Assembly (NCBI RefSeq): GCF_022810305.1 | Contig: NZ_JALGQH010000020.1 | Coordinates: forward strand, 47,758-111,757 | Origin: Rhodococcus sp. ARC_M6 | GTDB lineage: Bacteria > Actinomycetota > Actinomycetes > Mycobacteriales > Mycobacteriaceae | Reading direction: 5' to 3' | Length of the DNA stretch: 64,000 nucleotides | Shown here: positions 28,601 through 41,343 of the stretch, one piece after another | Layout of the letters: every line of letters starts with the position of its first letter | Position numbering within the stretch: the first letter of the stretch is position 1 | The notes under the pieces: model-generated | Databases searched by the model: none | Told to the model about the DNA's origin: nothing | The model's input: only the letters and a program-made list of their open reading frames with translations | Made by a program: the position numbers and the translations under genes

Positions 28601-29821
28601 CGAACCGTCCGGCAGGGGAGTCCAGACGATGCCTGCATCTTCCGCTGCGGCTTGCAGTTCGTCCTCGGCGCGTGAGAGTGCCTCAGCGCCGCGACGTACG
28701 GATGCGAGGGCCTTCTCGGCTTCGTCGCCGCGCTGCGCCAGAGTTGCCTGCGCCTTGCGCGACTTGTCTGCCTGCTGCTCCGTGGACAATTTCAGCGTCG
28801 AGACGGCCTGCGCCAGATCATCGAGTTGTTGCTTGCCTTCGTAGGCGCTGGAGCGTTGCAGCGCTTCGACATTGGCGCGCGCGTGGTCGAGAGCTTGCTC
28901 GGCCGCGTTGAACCGCTCCTCGGCGCCGGCCCGTGCCTCACGACTGCGCATCTGAGCCACGGATGATTGATCCATGGCGGCAACACCTTTGGCAACCGCA
29001 GCGAGGCGGGCTCCCACCTGCTCGATTTCGCCACGCGACTGCTGACGGAGGTATTTGGTGTAGACGCCGATGAAACTCTGTGCGGCCTGATCGGCGGCGG
29101 CAAGTCCTTCGAGTGCGCGGCCGACCTCTTCCATGTCACTGAACGAACGAGCGGCTTCGAGAACCAACTGATCGTCGAGGGGGCGCAGACCGTCGGTCAG
29201 TGCCTGCGAAAGTCCCTTCGGATCAAGGTTTTTCGCGAGCTGCGGGCGACGCAGCGTCAGGATCAGGTTGATGAGCTGGTCATAGCGCTGCACACCGAGT
29301 CCGAACATGCGCGCATCGATTGCAGTGCGGTAGTCGAGGGGACGGTCCGTGATCGCGTCACTGCCGAGCTGTTCGGCCAACTGCTTCTTCGTGAGCGGGC
29401 GATCGTCGTTGCCGATCAACGAGAAGTCGACGCCTACCCGGCCGTCGGCAACGAAGTACCAACGAGTGACCTTGTCGTTGGTACGGGTTGCGCGCATGCC
29501 GATGCCGACGGTGACGGCTTCGGGCTCTTCCATCGACCCGCGGCAGAATTCCATCCACACGTACGAGTGCGCGCTGTCCTGCCCGCGGTAGAGCAGGTTG
29601 GACTTCATGGTGCGCTCTTCGCCGGCAAACGGATTGAGACGACGCGGTTCGATACGACCGTCGAAAACGAACGGGAACAGAACCTCGAGTGCCTTGGTCT
29701 TGCCGGAACCGTTGGGTCCCCGCAGAACGAGACGGCCGTCGGCGAAGGAGAATTCCTGGTCGCGGTAGTCCCAGAGGTTGATGATGCCGGCCCGAGTAGG
29801 TCGGAAGCGGGCGCTGTTCAT
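25634..29821 (-). CDS. jetC: Wadjet type III JetC-like SMC/SbcC ATPase (TIGR02680 family)
   Basis: 1395 residues. The start at 29821 (MNSARFRPTRAGIINLW) overlaps the JetB stop by 4 nt. Walker A is at residues 35-42 (GPNGSGKT); two long coiled-coil arms rich in Ala, Glu and Arg surround a hinge region near residues 590-720; the C-terminal head has the signature LSGGEQS at about 1255 and Walker B RLLALDEAFAGVD at about 1288. In the family this is the condensin-like motor that extrudes plasmid DNA with JetA (kleisin) and JetB. Here it is the last gene of the operon; the usual downstream JetD nuclease is missing. Confidence 0.9.
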   Translation of the reverse strand: MNSARFRPTRAGIINLWDYRDQEFSFADGRLVLRGPNGSGKTKALEVLFPFVFDGRIEPRRLNPFAGEERTMKSNLLYRGQDSAHSYVWMEFCRGSMEEPEAVTVGIGMRATRTNDKVTRWYFVADGRVGVDFSLIGNDDRPLTKKQLAEQLGSDAITDRPLDYRTAIDARMFGLGVQRYDQLINLILTLRRPQLAKNLDPKGLSQALTDGLRPLDDQLVLEAARSFSDMEEVGRALEGLAAADQAAQSFIGVYTKYLRQQSRGEIEQVGARLAAVAKGVAAMDQSSVAQMRSREARAGAEERFNAAEQALDHARANVEALQRSSAYEGKQQLDDLAQAVSTLKLSTEQQADKSRKAQATLAQRGDEAEKALASVRRGAEALSRAEDELQAAAEDAGIVWTPLPDGSRTDQITTAVRGHAEERDGDVRVVRAALATVEKAATERTRAENSSRRGQELLESAKAAVLEGEAAVELARSECAAGLRSWWTQHSVLLEAVGAGTSLFDALDAALAEVGDEDAPTLAAVLAENIEAGTETLRERRREAEAEIAASKAAVTTLKTERKAVSAEHDDAPPTFHARTDSRKELPGAPFWRLVRFTDSVSPEVATGIESALQAANVLDGWVSPDDKFPEFVSEQFLTALAVKARPKGRTLADVLEVEGNAEVSDAQVQAILESISLVESADEAAASVAIGVDGRFWQGVVRGRHVKSDAEYIGTTARARRRAARITEIDAALDELAAAVDAAKALVTQTNQQLSQITLAAKELPKTGSILRALKSVAESAGALRSRSDATETAQRELDTAIADLAAKEKQLRATAVAHRTPHLARELDSLAAAIRHFEKQGELALRCRREHAKEVELERESSDRLDESRANAEEFAEEAAIAEESLLGQVQRLETLRDTLGSSAEQIDLDLAKARAKIEECKVEQRTARKAYDAAVLQIGTAEGAYNTAVETLRHTLTETRSDAERLAPYARADLLDLLGITEHLSWPASSAAWMSPDQLVYRIQNEDRTDDATHPPVLPEDVDKLYRALDAATSAVRVTDGARKATRTALTSALQEFDAQLAAAGQDYRLQWDAPDGLTVVRVQDEQGYSSIGEFATRIHDARGDQEQLLTESERRILEDALLTGLAQQIHERTVDARILIARMGTEMRERHMSSGNTIGVHWVLADNLDDSSRAISKLLDRDASALGVDELATLRAHFATQIRTARAAHPERSYPEILSSALDYRQWRFFSFTLISGEGKEDRLTVARHSALSGGEQSVSLHLPLFAAAHVMLDSADPHAPRLLALDEAFAGVDDNGRSELLGLSVQFDLDLFMTGYDLWITYADVPGCAHYDLAHSTSEQAVSAALLVWSNGELLAEHDGTDLARALGSPLRRRVPAPAEGALDYAENAL

Positions 29822-31248
29822 GCGTTCTCTACCTCTGGTTCTTCTGTCGTGCCGGAAAATTCGGTAGCTGTATCTGGTGCTGAGTTGTCGACCGCGAAAT
29901 CGATCAGAGGATCGCGCTCGCGGACACTGACCACTACGTCGCGATAGCGTGCCAGGACGGGGAGGACCAGCACTCCGCCGGGAACGGCGTGGGTCAGTCG
30001 CAATCGTTGCAGCAGACCGAGCGACTGCGTGCGCAGTCCCTTGTGGTCGGCTTGCCACTGCGCGGCGAATGTTCGGCCGAACCGGTCGACCAACTCGGCG
30101 ATCTTGTCGGTGAGCCAGTCATCCTGGATCAACGGGTACGTCACCGGTTCCGGAGGATTCACGGGTTCCGGCGCGGGTCCGACTGTGGGAATTACTTCGT
30201 CGGCGAGGTCTTCGAAGATTCCGGCCTCGGGGATCGCGGCATCGAGTTGTTCGATCAGGTACTCATCGGACTCGTGGGGGATCGCAAGCTTTGCGAGGTC
30301 CGGGGCGTCGACGTCGAGAATTCGATCGGAAATTTCTCCGGCCAGCAGCAGCGCGACCTGAGCGATGGTGCCTGTGCTGGGAAAGCGTACGTCCGACAAA
30401 CGTCCGGTGGGATCGATCATCGCGATACCTTCGGCCCGACGTTCGGCGATCAGCCCGGTCAGCAGTTCCACTTCCACAGCGGTTTTGGGCTGGGCAAGCG
30501 CGATCAGTTCATGTTCGTCGAGTTCGCCGGCCAGTACGACGGGACGTTCGACGAGCGCCCGACGCACCCGTCGCCCGATCTCCTTGGCGTCCAAGGGAAC
30601 TCCGTCTTCTTCGGATGCCGTGGATGTCTCGGCGGCGAGAAGACCTCGAATGGAATGCAGGTGTTGCAGGGCGCGAGGTGGGCGGAACAGCGCGACGACG
30701 ACGGATCGGTCGATGTCGTAAAGAGCCTCTCCCGCTTCGGGATTGGAAGCCCAGCCATTGGCGTCGCCGTCGGCGAGAGCAATGGCGCCGCGAACGCCGA
30801 GCCACCCGACCGCGTCGACAAACGCGTCTCGGTCCGACGCCCGATCGGTGGACAATTCTACGCCGTCCACCTGAGCGGCATCGGCGGCAACGTGATCTGC
30901 CAACTCGGACAACGTGATCTGGTTGCCGGCGCGGCCTAGAGCAGCCAGGCACAGCGCCAGGTACGAGTACCGCGTGCGGTCGAACGTGCGCTCGGTCGCG
31001 GTGCGAGCGGGCGCCGAAGGGTTGAGCCGATCCGAGACCGTGAACAACCGGGCCGTCGTCTCCGTGACTTCGAGGCGGTAGCCGAATAGTTCCAGGAGGT
31101 CGTCACGCAGTTCGGTGGCCCACCGACGCAAGAGTGGCAATGCGGCGCGATCCGGATACGACGTGGTGACCAAGTGATTGGACAGGATGATTCGCGCCGC
31201 GCGCTGGTATGAATCGAGGGCCAGGGGGGTGATCTCGCGAGCTCTCAT
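29818..31248 (-). CDS. jetB: Wadjet type III JetB-like protein (TIGR02678/DUF2398)
   Basis: 476 residues, ATG at 31248 overlapping the JetA stop (ATGA). Predicted mostly helical with winged-helix segments, e.g. GNQITLSELADHVAADAAQVDGVEL, and long acidic linkers (residues about 330-390). Conserved family stretches include AARIILSNHLVTTSYPDR and the WQADHKGLRTQSLGLLQRLRLTHAVPGG C-terminal block. In the type III scheme this is the KITE-like partner that bridges JetA and the JetC heads. Tight coupling on both sides supports a single complex. Confidence 0.85.
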   Translation of the reverse strand: MRAREITPLALDSYQRAARIILSNHLVTTSYPDRAALPLLRRWATELRDDLLELFGYRLEVTETTARLFTVSDRLNPSAPARTATERTFDRTRYSYLALCLAALGRAGNQITLSELADHVAADAAQVDGVELSTDRASDRDAFVDAVGWLGVRGAIALADGDANGWASNPEAGEALYDIDRSVVVALFRPPRALQHLHSIRGLLAAETSTASEEDGVPLDAKEIGRRVRRALVERPVVLAGELDEHELIALAQPKTAVEVELLTGLIAERRAEGIAMIDPTGRLSDVRFPSTGTIAQVALLLAGEISDRILDVDAPDLAKLAIPHESDEYLIEQLDAAIPEAGIFEDLADEVIPTVGPAPEPVNPPEPVTYPLIQDDWLTDKIAELVDRFGRTFAAQWQADHKGLRTQSLGLLQRLRLTHAVPGGVLVLPVLARYRDVVVSVRERDPLIDFAVDNSAPDTATEFSGTTEEPEVENA

Positions 31249-32768
31249 CGGACACTGACCTCGATACCGTCGAGGTGCATGCGTCCGCGGGCAGTCTTGA
31301 TGGTCGTGGAACCATCGGAGGGGCTCAGCGTCAGCTTCACCCCGTTCTCGCTGCCGGTGGAACTCTTTACTCGGCCGACAACGGGGACGCGGGCCGTCAG
31401 TGCTGCGTTGAGCAGACTCAGCAAAACTTCGGTCTCCTGCTCGTTGAGTTCACGTTCGTAGACGCCGTTCGATGCCAGCGATTGTGCTGCGGCACTGCGG
31501 GTTCGCTGGGTAGCCAGCTGCTCTTCGCGGAGTCGACGGATACTACCGTCGTTGCGCGCGACCTTGCCGGGCAGGCCCGGTGACGGCGGACGGCCCGTTT
31601 CGGCGAGAGTGCGCGCAATCTCGACCGGCGGCGCGTCCCACCAGGAACGGTTGTGCGAGATGATGTCGGCATCCGGATGCACCATCGACAGGTGCCGGGG
31701 GCGACCGAGATCGAACACAGCCTGGAAGAGTGCGTGAGCCGCATCCTCCGACGGCGTGGCAGCAAACCAACCCGCGAGATGCCGCAACTGGCTTTCACGA
31801 CTGACCCCACCTTTGCGGGTTTCCGTTACCCGACGCAACAACGCGAGAACTGCGGCGATGGCGCTCATCGTCCCTTCGCGCAGACGCTCCGACTCACTGA
31901 TCCCGGACTCGGCGGATACGAACCACGCGGTCAAACCGCGCCAACGAGCCATCCAGTCGTCTTCGCGTTCGGTCATCGGAACAAATACGCGCTCGTCACT
32001 GGCCGCCGCGAGGCGGATCATCCGATCGACACCGGTCGACTCGACATGCTCGATCGCTTCTTTGAGCTTGGGTGCATAACGCGCAAGGTCAGAGCTGAAT
32101 TCGCGCATGTGCGTCAACAGCGCGTCCTTGTGACTCAAGAACGCCTGCGGCGTGACTTCGGTGGTTCGGACAAGATCGCCGAGCGTCAGATAGAAGTGTG
32201 CGGCGCGATCGGCCATGTCGGACAGCGTCGAGTCCAGGCGCTTCAATTTGCGGAAGATGAGATCGCCGTCCGACGTCCGATTGGCCTCGGCCAATTCCGA
32301 CATGTCGGCGAGCAGATCCGCCAGCGCCAATCGTGAGAGCGACGAATTGTCGAGGCGGGCAGCCAGGACATCTTCGACGGATCGATACACCTGGTAGCCG
32401 GCCTGGCCGAACTGGTAAACGAAATGCCGGTTGCGGTACTCGGCCAGCGACGCGGCGCGGGTGCCGTCGTAGCTTCGTTCGAGGATTTCCCACACGTGCA
32501 GCTGATCCAACAGCGGAGCGACCTCGGCCGACGACAACTGCGCGGCGGGATCGCCGCCGCCGATCTTCTCGAGAATCTGCGCCACAGTCCCCGAATGGAG
32601 CAGGACGGTGTAATTGGCACGCGCGTGGTCGAAAGCTCGAAGCACCCAGAGGTACTCCGCCCGCTTCTCCGCGACCGTGAACGAAAACAGTTTCAATCGG
32701 TTTGTATCGGCGTACGCCGGTGCACGTGTCGACGCTGTTGCATCACGAGTAGGCGTTTCGTTCACCAT
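31245..32768 (-). CDS. jetA: Wadjet type III JetA-like protein (TIGR02677/DUF2397, kleisin-like)
   Basis: 507 residues. The opening RLKLFSFTVAEKRAEYLWVLRAFDHARANYTVLLHSGTVAQIL (read in parts) is the family start, followed by a helical array (DRAAHFYLTLGDLVRTTEVTPQAF) and a C-terminal beta-rich domain ending HLDGIEVSVR. The kleisin-like subunit closes the SMC ring in the family model. It starts 33 nt after the AbiEi-like gene, so all four genes probably form one transcript. An alternative start is the next codon (GTG). Confidence 0.85.
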   Translation of the reverse strand: MVNETPTRDATASTRAPAYADTNRLKLFSFTVAEKRAEYLWVLRAFDHARANYTVLLHSGTVAQILEKIGGGDPAAQLSSAEVAPLLDQLHVWEILERSYDGTRAASLAEYRNRHFVYQFGQAGYQVYRSVEDVLAARLDNSSLSRLALADLLADMSELAEANRTSDGDLIFRKLKRLDSTLSDMADRAAHFYLTLGDLVRTTEVTPQAFLSHKDALLTHMREFSSDLARYAPKLKEAIEHVESTGVDRMIRLAAASDERVFVPMTEREDDWMARWRGLTAWFVSAESGISESERLREGTMSAIAAVLALLRRVTETRKGGVSRESQLRHLAGWFAATPSEDAAHALFQAVFDLGRPRHLSMVHPDADIISHNRSWWDAPPVEIARTLAETGRPPSPGLPGKVARNDGSIRRLREEQLATQRTRSAAAQSLASNGVYERELNEQETEVLLSLLNAALTARVPVVGRVKSSTGSENGVKLTLSPSDGSTTIKTARGRMHLDGIEVSVR

Positions 32769-32801
32769 GACAGGGTAGGCGAGAGTGCCCCGCGAATTTT
32801 C

Positions 32802-33887
32802 CTACGGTCTGTCCGCAGCAGGGGAGGCGGCGCGTCGCCACTGCGATTCGTTGGCAATCATCCAGGACAACAGATAGTCGGCAGCCTCTTCGTTGGCATC
32901 CGGTCCCGCGAGAAGGTCGGCGTACGCCTGGCTCGGCGCGACGATTCGGATGCCGTCTCTTGTGAGGATTCTGTCGAATACCGATGGAGAGAGCGGAGCG
33001 GTGACCCAGACGTCGGCGCCGCTCTCGACGCGTCGCAGGCCCAGAGCGTCGGCAAATTGGTCGACGTTGTCCGCGTGAAAATGCGCGCGCTGTGTGGGCG
33101 CGTATCGCGCGAAGGGTGCGGCGGCGACCGACGCGGTGCCGGCGTAGATGTGTCCGCTGAGTTGGCGTAGTTGGCCGAAGAGAGCCTCGAGGCCGTCGGG
33201 GGCATGAAAGCCGTGCGGTGTGGGAGCTTTGGCTACCGATTCCTGAGCCCACGCACGCAGCATTTTCGGCCAGTTGACGTCAGCGATTCCGCCGCGGGGG
33301 AGTCTGGTCACCAATTCACGGTCGGCCAGCGTCTGCGCAACTCGATATGTTGCGCCGGTCGACGCGCCGGCCAAGCGCACCAGGGCGGTGATCGCCAACG
33401 GTGGAGCGAAATCGGCCAGTGCTCGGACGACGCGAGCCGACGGATCGCCGCTGAGCTGGCCTGACGGACGTCCGGGGCCGCGCCACGGATCTGCGTCGGC
33501 GCCCCGACCACGCACCCACACTGCGGGACGGTCAGCCGTCAGCGAGACGTTTCCGGTGGCATCGGCATAGGAGAGGGCGTGGGCGTCGAGTTGGCGGCGC
33601 ACGGGCTCGGACAGGTATTTGGCGCAGACGAAGCCGGACTGCCCGGCAGGGAAGCGGTCGGCGATTCCGGGAACGTCGCTACTCAGAACCCCATGCGCGG
33701 CGTAGACCCCGAACTTGGCGACTGAACCGTCCGGGGAGCGGAGATCGAGGCGAAGGGGCGCTTCGGAGAGGTCGGGGGAGCGCTTCGTCGACAAAGACCA
33801 GGTGGCGGGCAAGTTTTCTTCGATGATCTCGACGGATCGACGAAAAATGTCGATGGGGCGTTCCGGTTCCGACTCAGCTTCGTTCAT
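32802..33887 (-). CDS. AbiEi-like winged-helix protein leading the Wadjet operon
   Basis: 361 residues. Residues about 140-215 form a winged helix (VVRALADFAPPLAITALVRLAGAS, then TGATYRVAQTLADRELVTRL). The C-terminal part (SGHIYAGTASVAAAPFARYAP, GLRRVESGADVWVTAPLSPSVF, IVAPSQAYADLLAGP) resembles the nucleotidyl-transferase-like fold of AbiEi-type antitoxins and related actinobacterial regulators. Recognised from pattern only. As the first gene, 33 nt before JetA, it could be an autoregulator or a DNA-recognition component. No AbiEii-like toxin is next to it. Confidence 0.6.
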   Translation of the reverse strand: MNEAESEPERPIDIFRRSVEIIEENLPATWSLSTKRSPDLSEAPLRLDLRSPDGSVAKFGVYAAHGVLSSDVPGIADRFPAGQSGFVCAKYLSEPVRRQLDAHALSYADATGNVSLTADRPAVWVRGRGADADPWRGPGRPSGQLSGDPSARVVRALADFAPPLAITALVRLAGASTGATYRVAQTLADRELVTRLPRGGIADVNWPKMLRAWAQESVAKAPTPHGFHAPDGLEALFGQLRQLSGHIYAGTASVAAAPFARYAPTQRAHFHADNVDQFADALGLRRVESGADVWVTAPLSPSVFDRILTRDGIRIVAPSQAYADLLAGPDANEEAADYLLSWMIANESQWRRAASPAADRP

Positions 33888-34037
33888 GTTCCAATGATAT
33901 CAATATCTGTCGTTGACGGAAACCCCAAATTTTCCGAATCTTGGTTCACCGTCGGGCATCAACCATCCATCCTCGCCAATTCACACAACTCACGACCTGC
34001 AACTCAAAATTTTCGAGCCCGCACCGAGGTCCGGGTC

Positions 34038-35210
34038 TCAATCCGCCTTCGAGCGTGGTTTTGGCATCACCAGGGGAGTTACCAGCGCAAGGAGTGCGGC
34101 GGGAATCAAAAAGCTTGCGACGGGTGACACGTCGTAGACGGGGGTCAAGGCGATGGGCGCCAACGCCGCGCCGCCGAAGCGCATGGCTTGGACGACCGAC
34201 ACGGCGCCGCCTCGGTTGGGGCCTTGTGACCCCAGTACTGCCGCATTGACTCCGACGAGTACGAACTGACTTGCGATACCGGCAACAAACCAGGCGATCG
34301 CGATCGCCGGGATGACGGTGGCCAACCCGACGATGGTCACGAGGACCGCACCGCCGATCGCACCGATGAGCACCGAAGATCGGGCGCCGATGCGGTCGAT
34401 CAATATTCCGATCGGCCGAGCGCACAGGATGCCTGCCAGACCGAAGAGCGTCAGAAGGAGACCTCTGACGGTAGGTGTGAGTGCGAACTCGTCCTCGAAG
34501 CGGAAGGCGATCAGGAAGCTCAGACCGCCGAGTGCGCCCCAGCCCAGTAGGGCGGCGATACCGATGCGGAGAACTTCGGGGCGGAGAGCGTCACGTAGCC
34601 GTGCGGGGGTTGTGGGGGTTGCCTTGTCGGCGGTCGGTAACCCGATGGCTCCGAGTAAGCCGGCAACGACCGCGATAATGAGAAATGCCAAGCGCCAATC
34701 GAATTCGGCGGCCAGGCCGCCGATCAGCGGTGCTGAGGATTGACCGGCGGCCTGAAAGGCGCCGAAGGCCCCGAGTGCACGACCGAGGCGCGCTTGCGGT
34801 GTGGCGGCCGCCAAGGATGCAAGCAGCAGGGGAGTGGTGAACGCATTTGCGGAGCCCTGTAGAACTCGGGCCGCGAGGAAGATTTCGAGCGTCGGGGCGA
34901 GGAAGCACGCCACGGATGCGATGACGTACACCCCGTAGGCGATGCGGACGGTCCGAACCTTGCCCCAACGGGAACCAAGCGTTCCCGACACCAACATCAG
35001 TGCGGCAAACGGCAACAGATACGCAGTGAGCGACGACGCGGCCGCGGACGGTCCGACCCCGAGATCGTCGCCGATCTCGGGGAGCGTGGATACGACGACG
35101 CCGCCGCCGAACGGACCGAGAAACCCGCCGGCGTACAGCGCGATCAGTTGCAGACGAAGGCGGAGCGACCGGGGATTGTTCGCGTTGTCATCAGTGGTGT
35201 TCTTGCTCAC
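34038..35210 (-). CDS. MFS transporter (DHA1-like)
   Basis: 390 residues, about 12 transmembrane helices from residue 22. Motif A-like GSRWGKVRTVR follows helix 2; motif C-like region GAFGAFQAAGQSSAPLIGG in helix 5 suggests an exporter. GTG start at 35210 overlaps the stop of the PAC2 gene (GTGA), so the two are cotranscribed. Substrate unknown. Confidence 0.88.
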   Translation of the reverse strand: MSKNTTDDNANNPRSLRLRLQLIALYAGGFLGPFGGGVVVSTLPEIGDDLGVGPSAAASSLTAYLLPFAALMLVSGTLGSRWGKVRTVRIAYGVYVIASVACFLAPTLEIFLAARVLQGSANAFTTPLLLASLAAATPQARLGRALGAFGAFQAAGQSSAPLIGGLAAEFDWRLAFLIIAVVAGLLGAIGLPTADKATPTTPARLRDALRPEVLRIGIAALLGWGALGGLSFLIAFRFEDEFALTPTVRGLLLTLFGLAGILCARPIGILIDRIGARSSVLIGAIGGAVLVTIVGLATVIPAIAIAWFVAGIASQFVLVGVNAAVLGSQGPNRGGAVSVVQAMRFGGAALAPIALTPVYDVSPVASFLIPAALLALVTPLVMPKPRSKAD

Positions 35211-36154
35211 AGTCCGAAGCTGCCGGGGCCCCGCCGACGCAGGTACCGCTCGAATTCGGCGGCGATAGCGTCGCCGTCGATTTTTGCGATAGCTTCCGTG
35301 ATGTCGGTTTCGGCGTCGCCGCGCTCTTCGAGAGTGCGGACGTACTCGCCGATTTCCTCGTCGTCGGAGGTCATTTCATTGACCGCCTCTTCCCAATCCT
35401 CGGACTGGGCCGGTAGCCCGCCGAGGGGGACCTCGATGTCGAGAACGTCCTCGACGCGCTGCAACAATGCCACCGTAGCTTTGGGGTTGGGCGGCTGAGA
35501 TACGTAGTGCGGCACCGCTGCCCAGAATGAAATGGCCGGTACACCTGCGCGGACGCACTCGTCCTGGAGCACTCCGGTGATTCCGGTCGGGCCTTCGTAT
35601 CGGGTTTGTTCGAGGTTGAATCGCGCTGCGGATTCGCTGCTGTAGGCCGTTCCGGTGACCGGAACCGGCCGAGTGTGTGGCGTGTCAGCGAGGAGCGCGC
35701 CGAGGATGACGACCGTCTTGACGTTGAGCTGGTCGATCAGTTCGAGCAGGTCCTCGCAGAAGCTTCGCCAACGCATGTTCGGTTCGATGCCGTGAAGCAG
35801 AACGATGTCGCTCTGGCTGCCGGGAGGTGAGCACACCGACAAACGTGTAGCAGGCCAAACGATTTCGCGGGTGACGCCGTCAATCTGACGCACGATCGGG
35901 CGGTTCACCTGGTAGTCGTAGTAATCCTCGGAATCGAGCTCTGCCAACGGTTGGGCATCCCAGATCAGTTCGAGGTGCTCGACGGCCCCACTGGCGGCGT
36001 CACCGGCGTCGTTCCAGCCTTCGAATGCCGCAACAAGAATGGGATCACGCAGCACGGGGATGTCGCCCTCAGGGCGATCAGGACTCTCGAAGGCCGCGGA
36101 ATCGTCGAAATCGACCGGGCCGTCGGGAGTGACGGGGAACTCACTTGGACTCAC
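35207..36154 (-). CDS. PAC2-family protein (proteasome-assembly-chaperone-like)
   Basis: 315 residues from a GTG at 36154. PAC2 fold signatures: PILVAAFEGWNDAGDAASGAVEHL near the N-terminus, VVILGALLADTPHTRPVPVTGTA and GITGVLQDECVRAGVPAISFWAAVPHYV. The C-terminal 70 residues are acidic. It corresponds to Rv2125, next to metH (Rv2124c). Relation to the proteasome is by homology only, though a proteasome ATPase gene is 11 kb away. Confidence 0.9.
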   Translation of the reverse strand: MSPSEFPVTPDGPVDFDDSAAFESPDRPEGDIPVLRDPILVAAFEGWNDAGDAASGAVEHLELIWDAQPLAELDSEDYYDYQVNRPIVRQIDGVTREIVWPATRLSVCSPPGSQSDIVLLHGIEPNMRWRSFCEDLLELIDQLNVKTVVILGALLADTPHTRPVPVTGTAYSSESAARFNLEQTRYEGPTGITGVLQDECVRAGVPAISFWAAVPHYVSQPPNPKATVALLQRVEDVLDIEVPLGGLPAQSEDWEEAVNEMTSDDEEIGEYVRTLEERGDAETDITEAIAKIDGDAIAAEFERYLRRRGPGSFGL

Positions 36155-36205
36155 CCACCTAGCCTACGGCCAGAGCCTGTCGGTACGCCCACTACTCTGG
36201 ACGGC

Positions 36206-39767
<3,562 letters not shown>

Positions 39768-39775
<8 letters not shown>

Positions 39776-40466
39776 TGTGTTGACCGAGGTTCCCGGATCG
39801 ACGCTCGGTGGTGTCCTGTGGGATATGGACGGCACCCTGCTCGATTCGGAGAAGCTGTGGGACATCGCTCTTCGTGAGTTGTCGCTGCGTCTGGGTGGGC
39901 CGATGACGGAGGCGACTCGCGTTGCTGTCATCGGCGCATCCAGCCCGTTCGCGTTGGCGACGCTCTTCGATTCGCTCGACCTCGAGCAGCATCCGGAGGC
40001 TGTTGCCGAGGCGAAGGACTGGATGTACACCCGCGTCGGCGATCTCTTCGAGGACGGCGTGACGTGGCGGCCCGGTGCGCAGGAGGCTCTCGCAACCGTT
40101 CGGGATGGCGGTCTTCGGTCGGCACTGGTGACCAACACCGAGCGGGTACTGGTGGAACGCGCGCTCGGGATGCTCGGCCGTGAATTCTTCGACCATTCCG
40201 TGTGCGGCGACGAGGTACCGGCGGGCAAGCCCGCTCCCGATCCGTATCTGCGGGGCGCTCACCTTCTCGGGCTCGAACCGGCGCAATGTTTGGCCATCGA
40301 GGATTCACCGACCGGAACGGCGTCGGCGACTGCGGCGGGATGCGCAGTGTTGGTAGTTCCGTGTGAGGTCGATGTGGCTACCGGGCCGGGCCGGGTGTTC
40401 CGAGAGTCGTTGGCGGGTTTGTCTGTTCATGATCTTCACGACGTTCACTCGTCTGTGTCGCGTTAG
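39768..40466 (+). CDS. HAD-family hydrolase (phosphatase/phosphomutase-like)
   Basis: 232 residues; the ATG at 39768 lies inside the last codons of metH (ATGTCTGATG), so it is coupled. HAD motifs I-IV: LWDMDGTLLDSE (nucleophile and acid Asp), SALVTNT, KPAPDPYLRGA (Lys) and AIEDSPTGTASATAAG (metal Asp). A C1-type helical cap follows motif I. Substrate unknown. Confidence 0.92.
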
Positions 40467-40479
40467 GTTGGTGTAACTG

Positions 40480-41340
40480 GTGTCTATTCCGAAAATTGTT
40501 CTGTTCTACCAGTTCACGCCATTGGCTGATCCGGAGGCGATCAAGCTGTGGCAGCACAGCTTGGCCGAGTCCAACAATCTGACCGGACGAATCCTGATCT
40601 CGAAGCACGGGATCAACGCCACGGTTGGTGGGGACATCGAAGGCGTCAAGCGGTACGTGAAAGGCACCCGCAGTTACGCGCCCTTCAAGATGGCCGACAT
40701 CAAGTGGTCGGACGGTCTCGGCAATGATTTTCCGCGGCTGTCCGTCAAGGTGCGCAGTGAGATCGTGACGTTCGGCGCGCCCGACGAACTCGAGGTCGAC
40801 GTGAATGGTGTTGTCGGCGGCGGAGTTCATCTGGCGCCGAAGGAACTTCACGAACTCGTCGACAGTCGCGGCGACGACGTCGTGTTCTTCGACGGTCGCA
40901 ACGCGTTCGAAGCCGAGATCGGCCGTTTCCGCGACGCCGTAGTTCCGGACGTGACGACCACGCGGGATTTTGTCGATGAACTCGACAGCGGCAAGTACGA
41001 CCACCTCAAGGGGAAAGCCGTTGTCACGTACTGCACGGGGGGAGTGCGCTGCGAGGTGCTCTCATCGATGATGCGTTCACGTGGATTCGGCGAGGTGTAC
41101 CAGCTTGCCGGAGGGATCGTCCGTTACGGCGAGACATTCGGAGATAAGGGCTTGTGGGACGGTTCGTTGTACGTCTTCGACAAGCGTATGAACATCGAAT
41201 TCTCGTCGGAGGCAAAAACTATCAGCGTGTGTGTTGATTGTGGAACACCGACGCCTCGATTCCGCAACAGAATCGACGGCGACGGACGCACCCTCGAATT
41301 GCTGTGCGAGGGTTGCTCACCCGACCTCGAACAGGTCTGA
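40480..41340 (+). CDS. trhO: tRNA uridine-34 hydroxylase (rhodanese family)
   Basis: 286 residues, GTG start. It hydroxylates U34 of tRNA with O2 to form ho5U. N-terminal acylphosphatase-like domain ([16 protein letters not shown]...[16 protein letters not shown]), central rhodanese domain with catalytic Cys in [17 protein letters not shown], and a C-terminal zinc-finger-like CVDCGTP...[11 protein letters not shown]. The RluA-like gene starts 3 nt later, suggesting coordinated RNA modification. Confidence 0.95.
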   Translation: MSIPKIVLFYQFTPLADPEAIKLWQHSLAESNNLTGRILISKHGINATVGGDIEGVKRYVKGTRSYAPFKMADIKWSDGLGNDFPRLSVKVRSEIVTFGAPDELEVDVNGVVGGGVHLAPKELHELVDSRGDDVVFFDGRNAFEAEIGRFRDAVVPDVTTTRDFVDELDSGKYDHLKGKAVVTYCTGGVRCEVLSSMMRSRGFGEVYQLAGGIVRYGETFGDKGLWDGSLYVFDKRMNIEFSSEAKTISVCVDCGTPTPRFRNRIDGDGRTLELLCEGCSPDLEQV

Positions 41341-41343
41341 GAA

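Noticed and set aside
26063..30939. Several long plus-strand open frames opposite the Jet genes (e.g. 27263-28345, 28967-29947, 29989-30939)
   Set aside because: Shadows produced by high-GC codon bias of the long minus-strand genes; no motifs or start signals.
36155..36205. Cobalamin riboswitch before metH
   Set aside because: Only 51 nt separate metH from the divergent PAC2 gene, and no B12-box sequence is seen.
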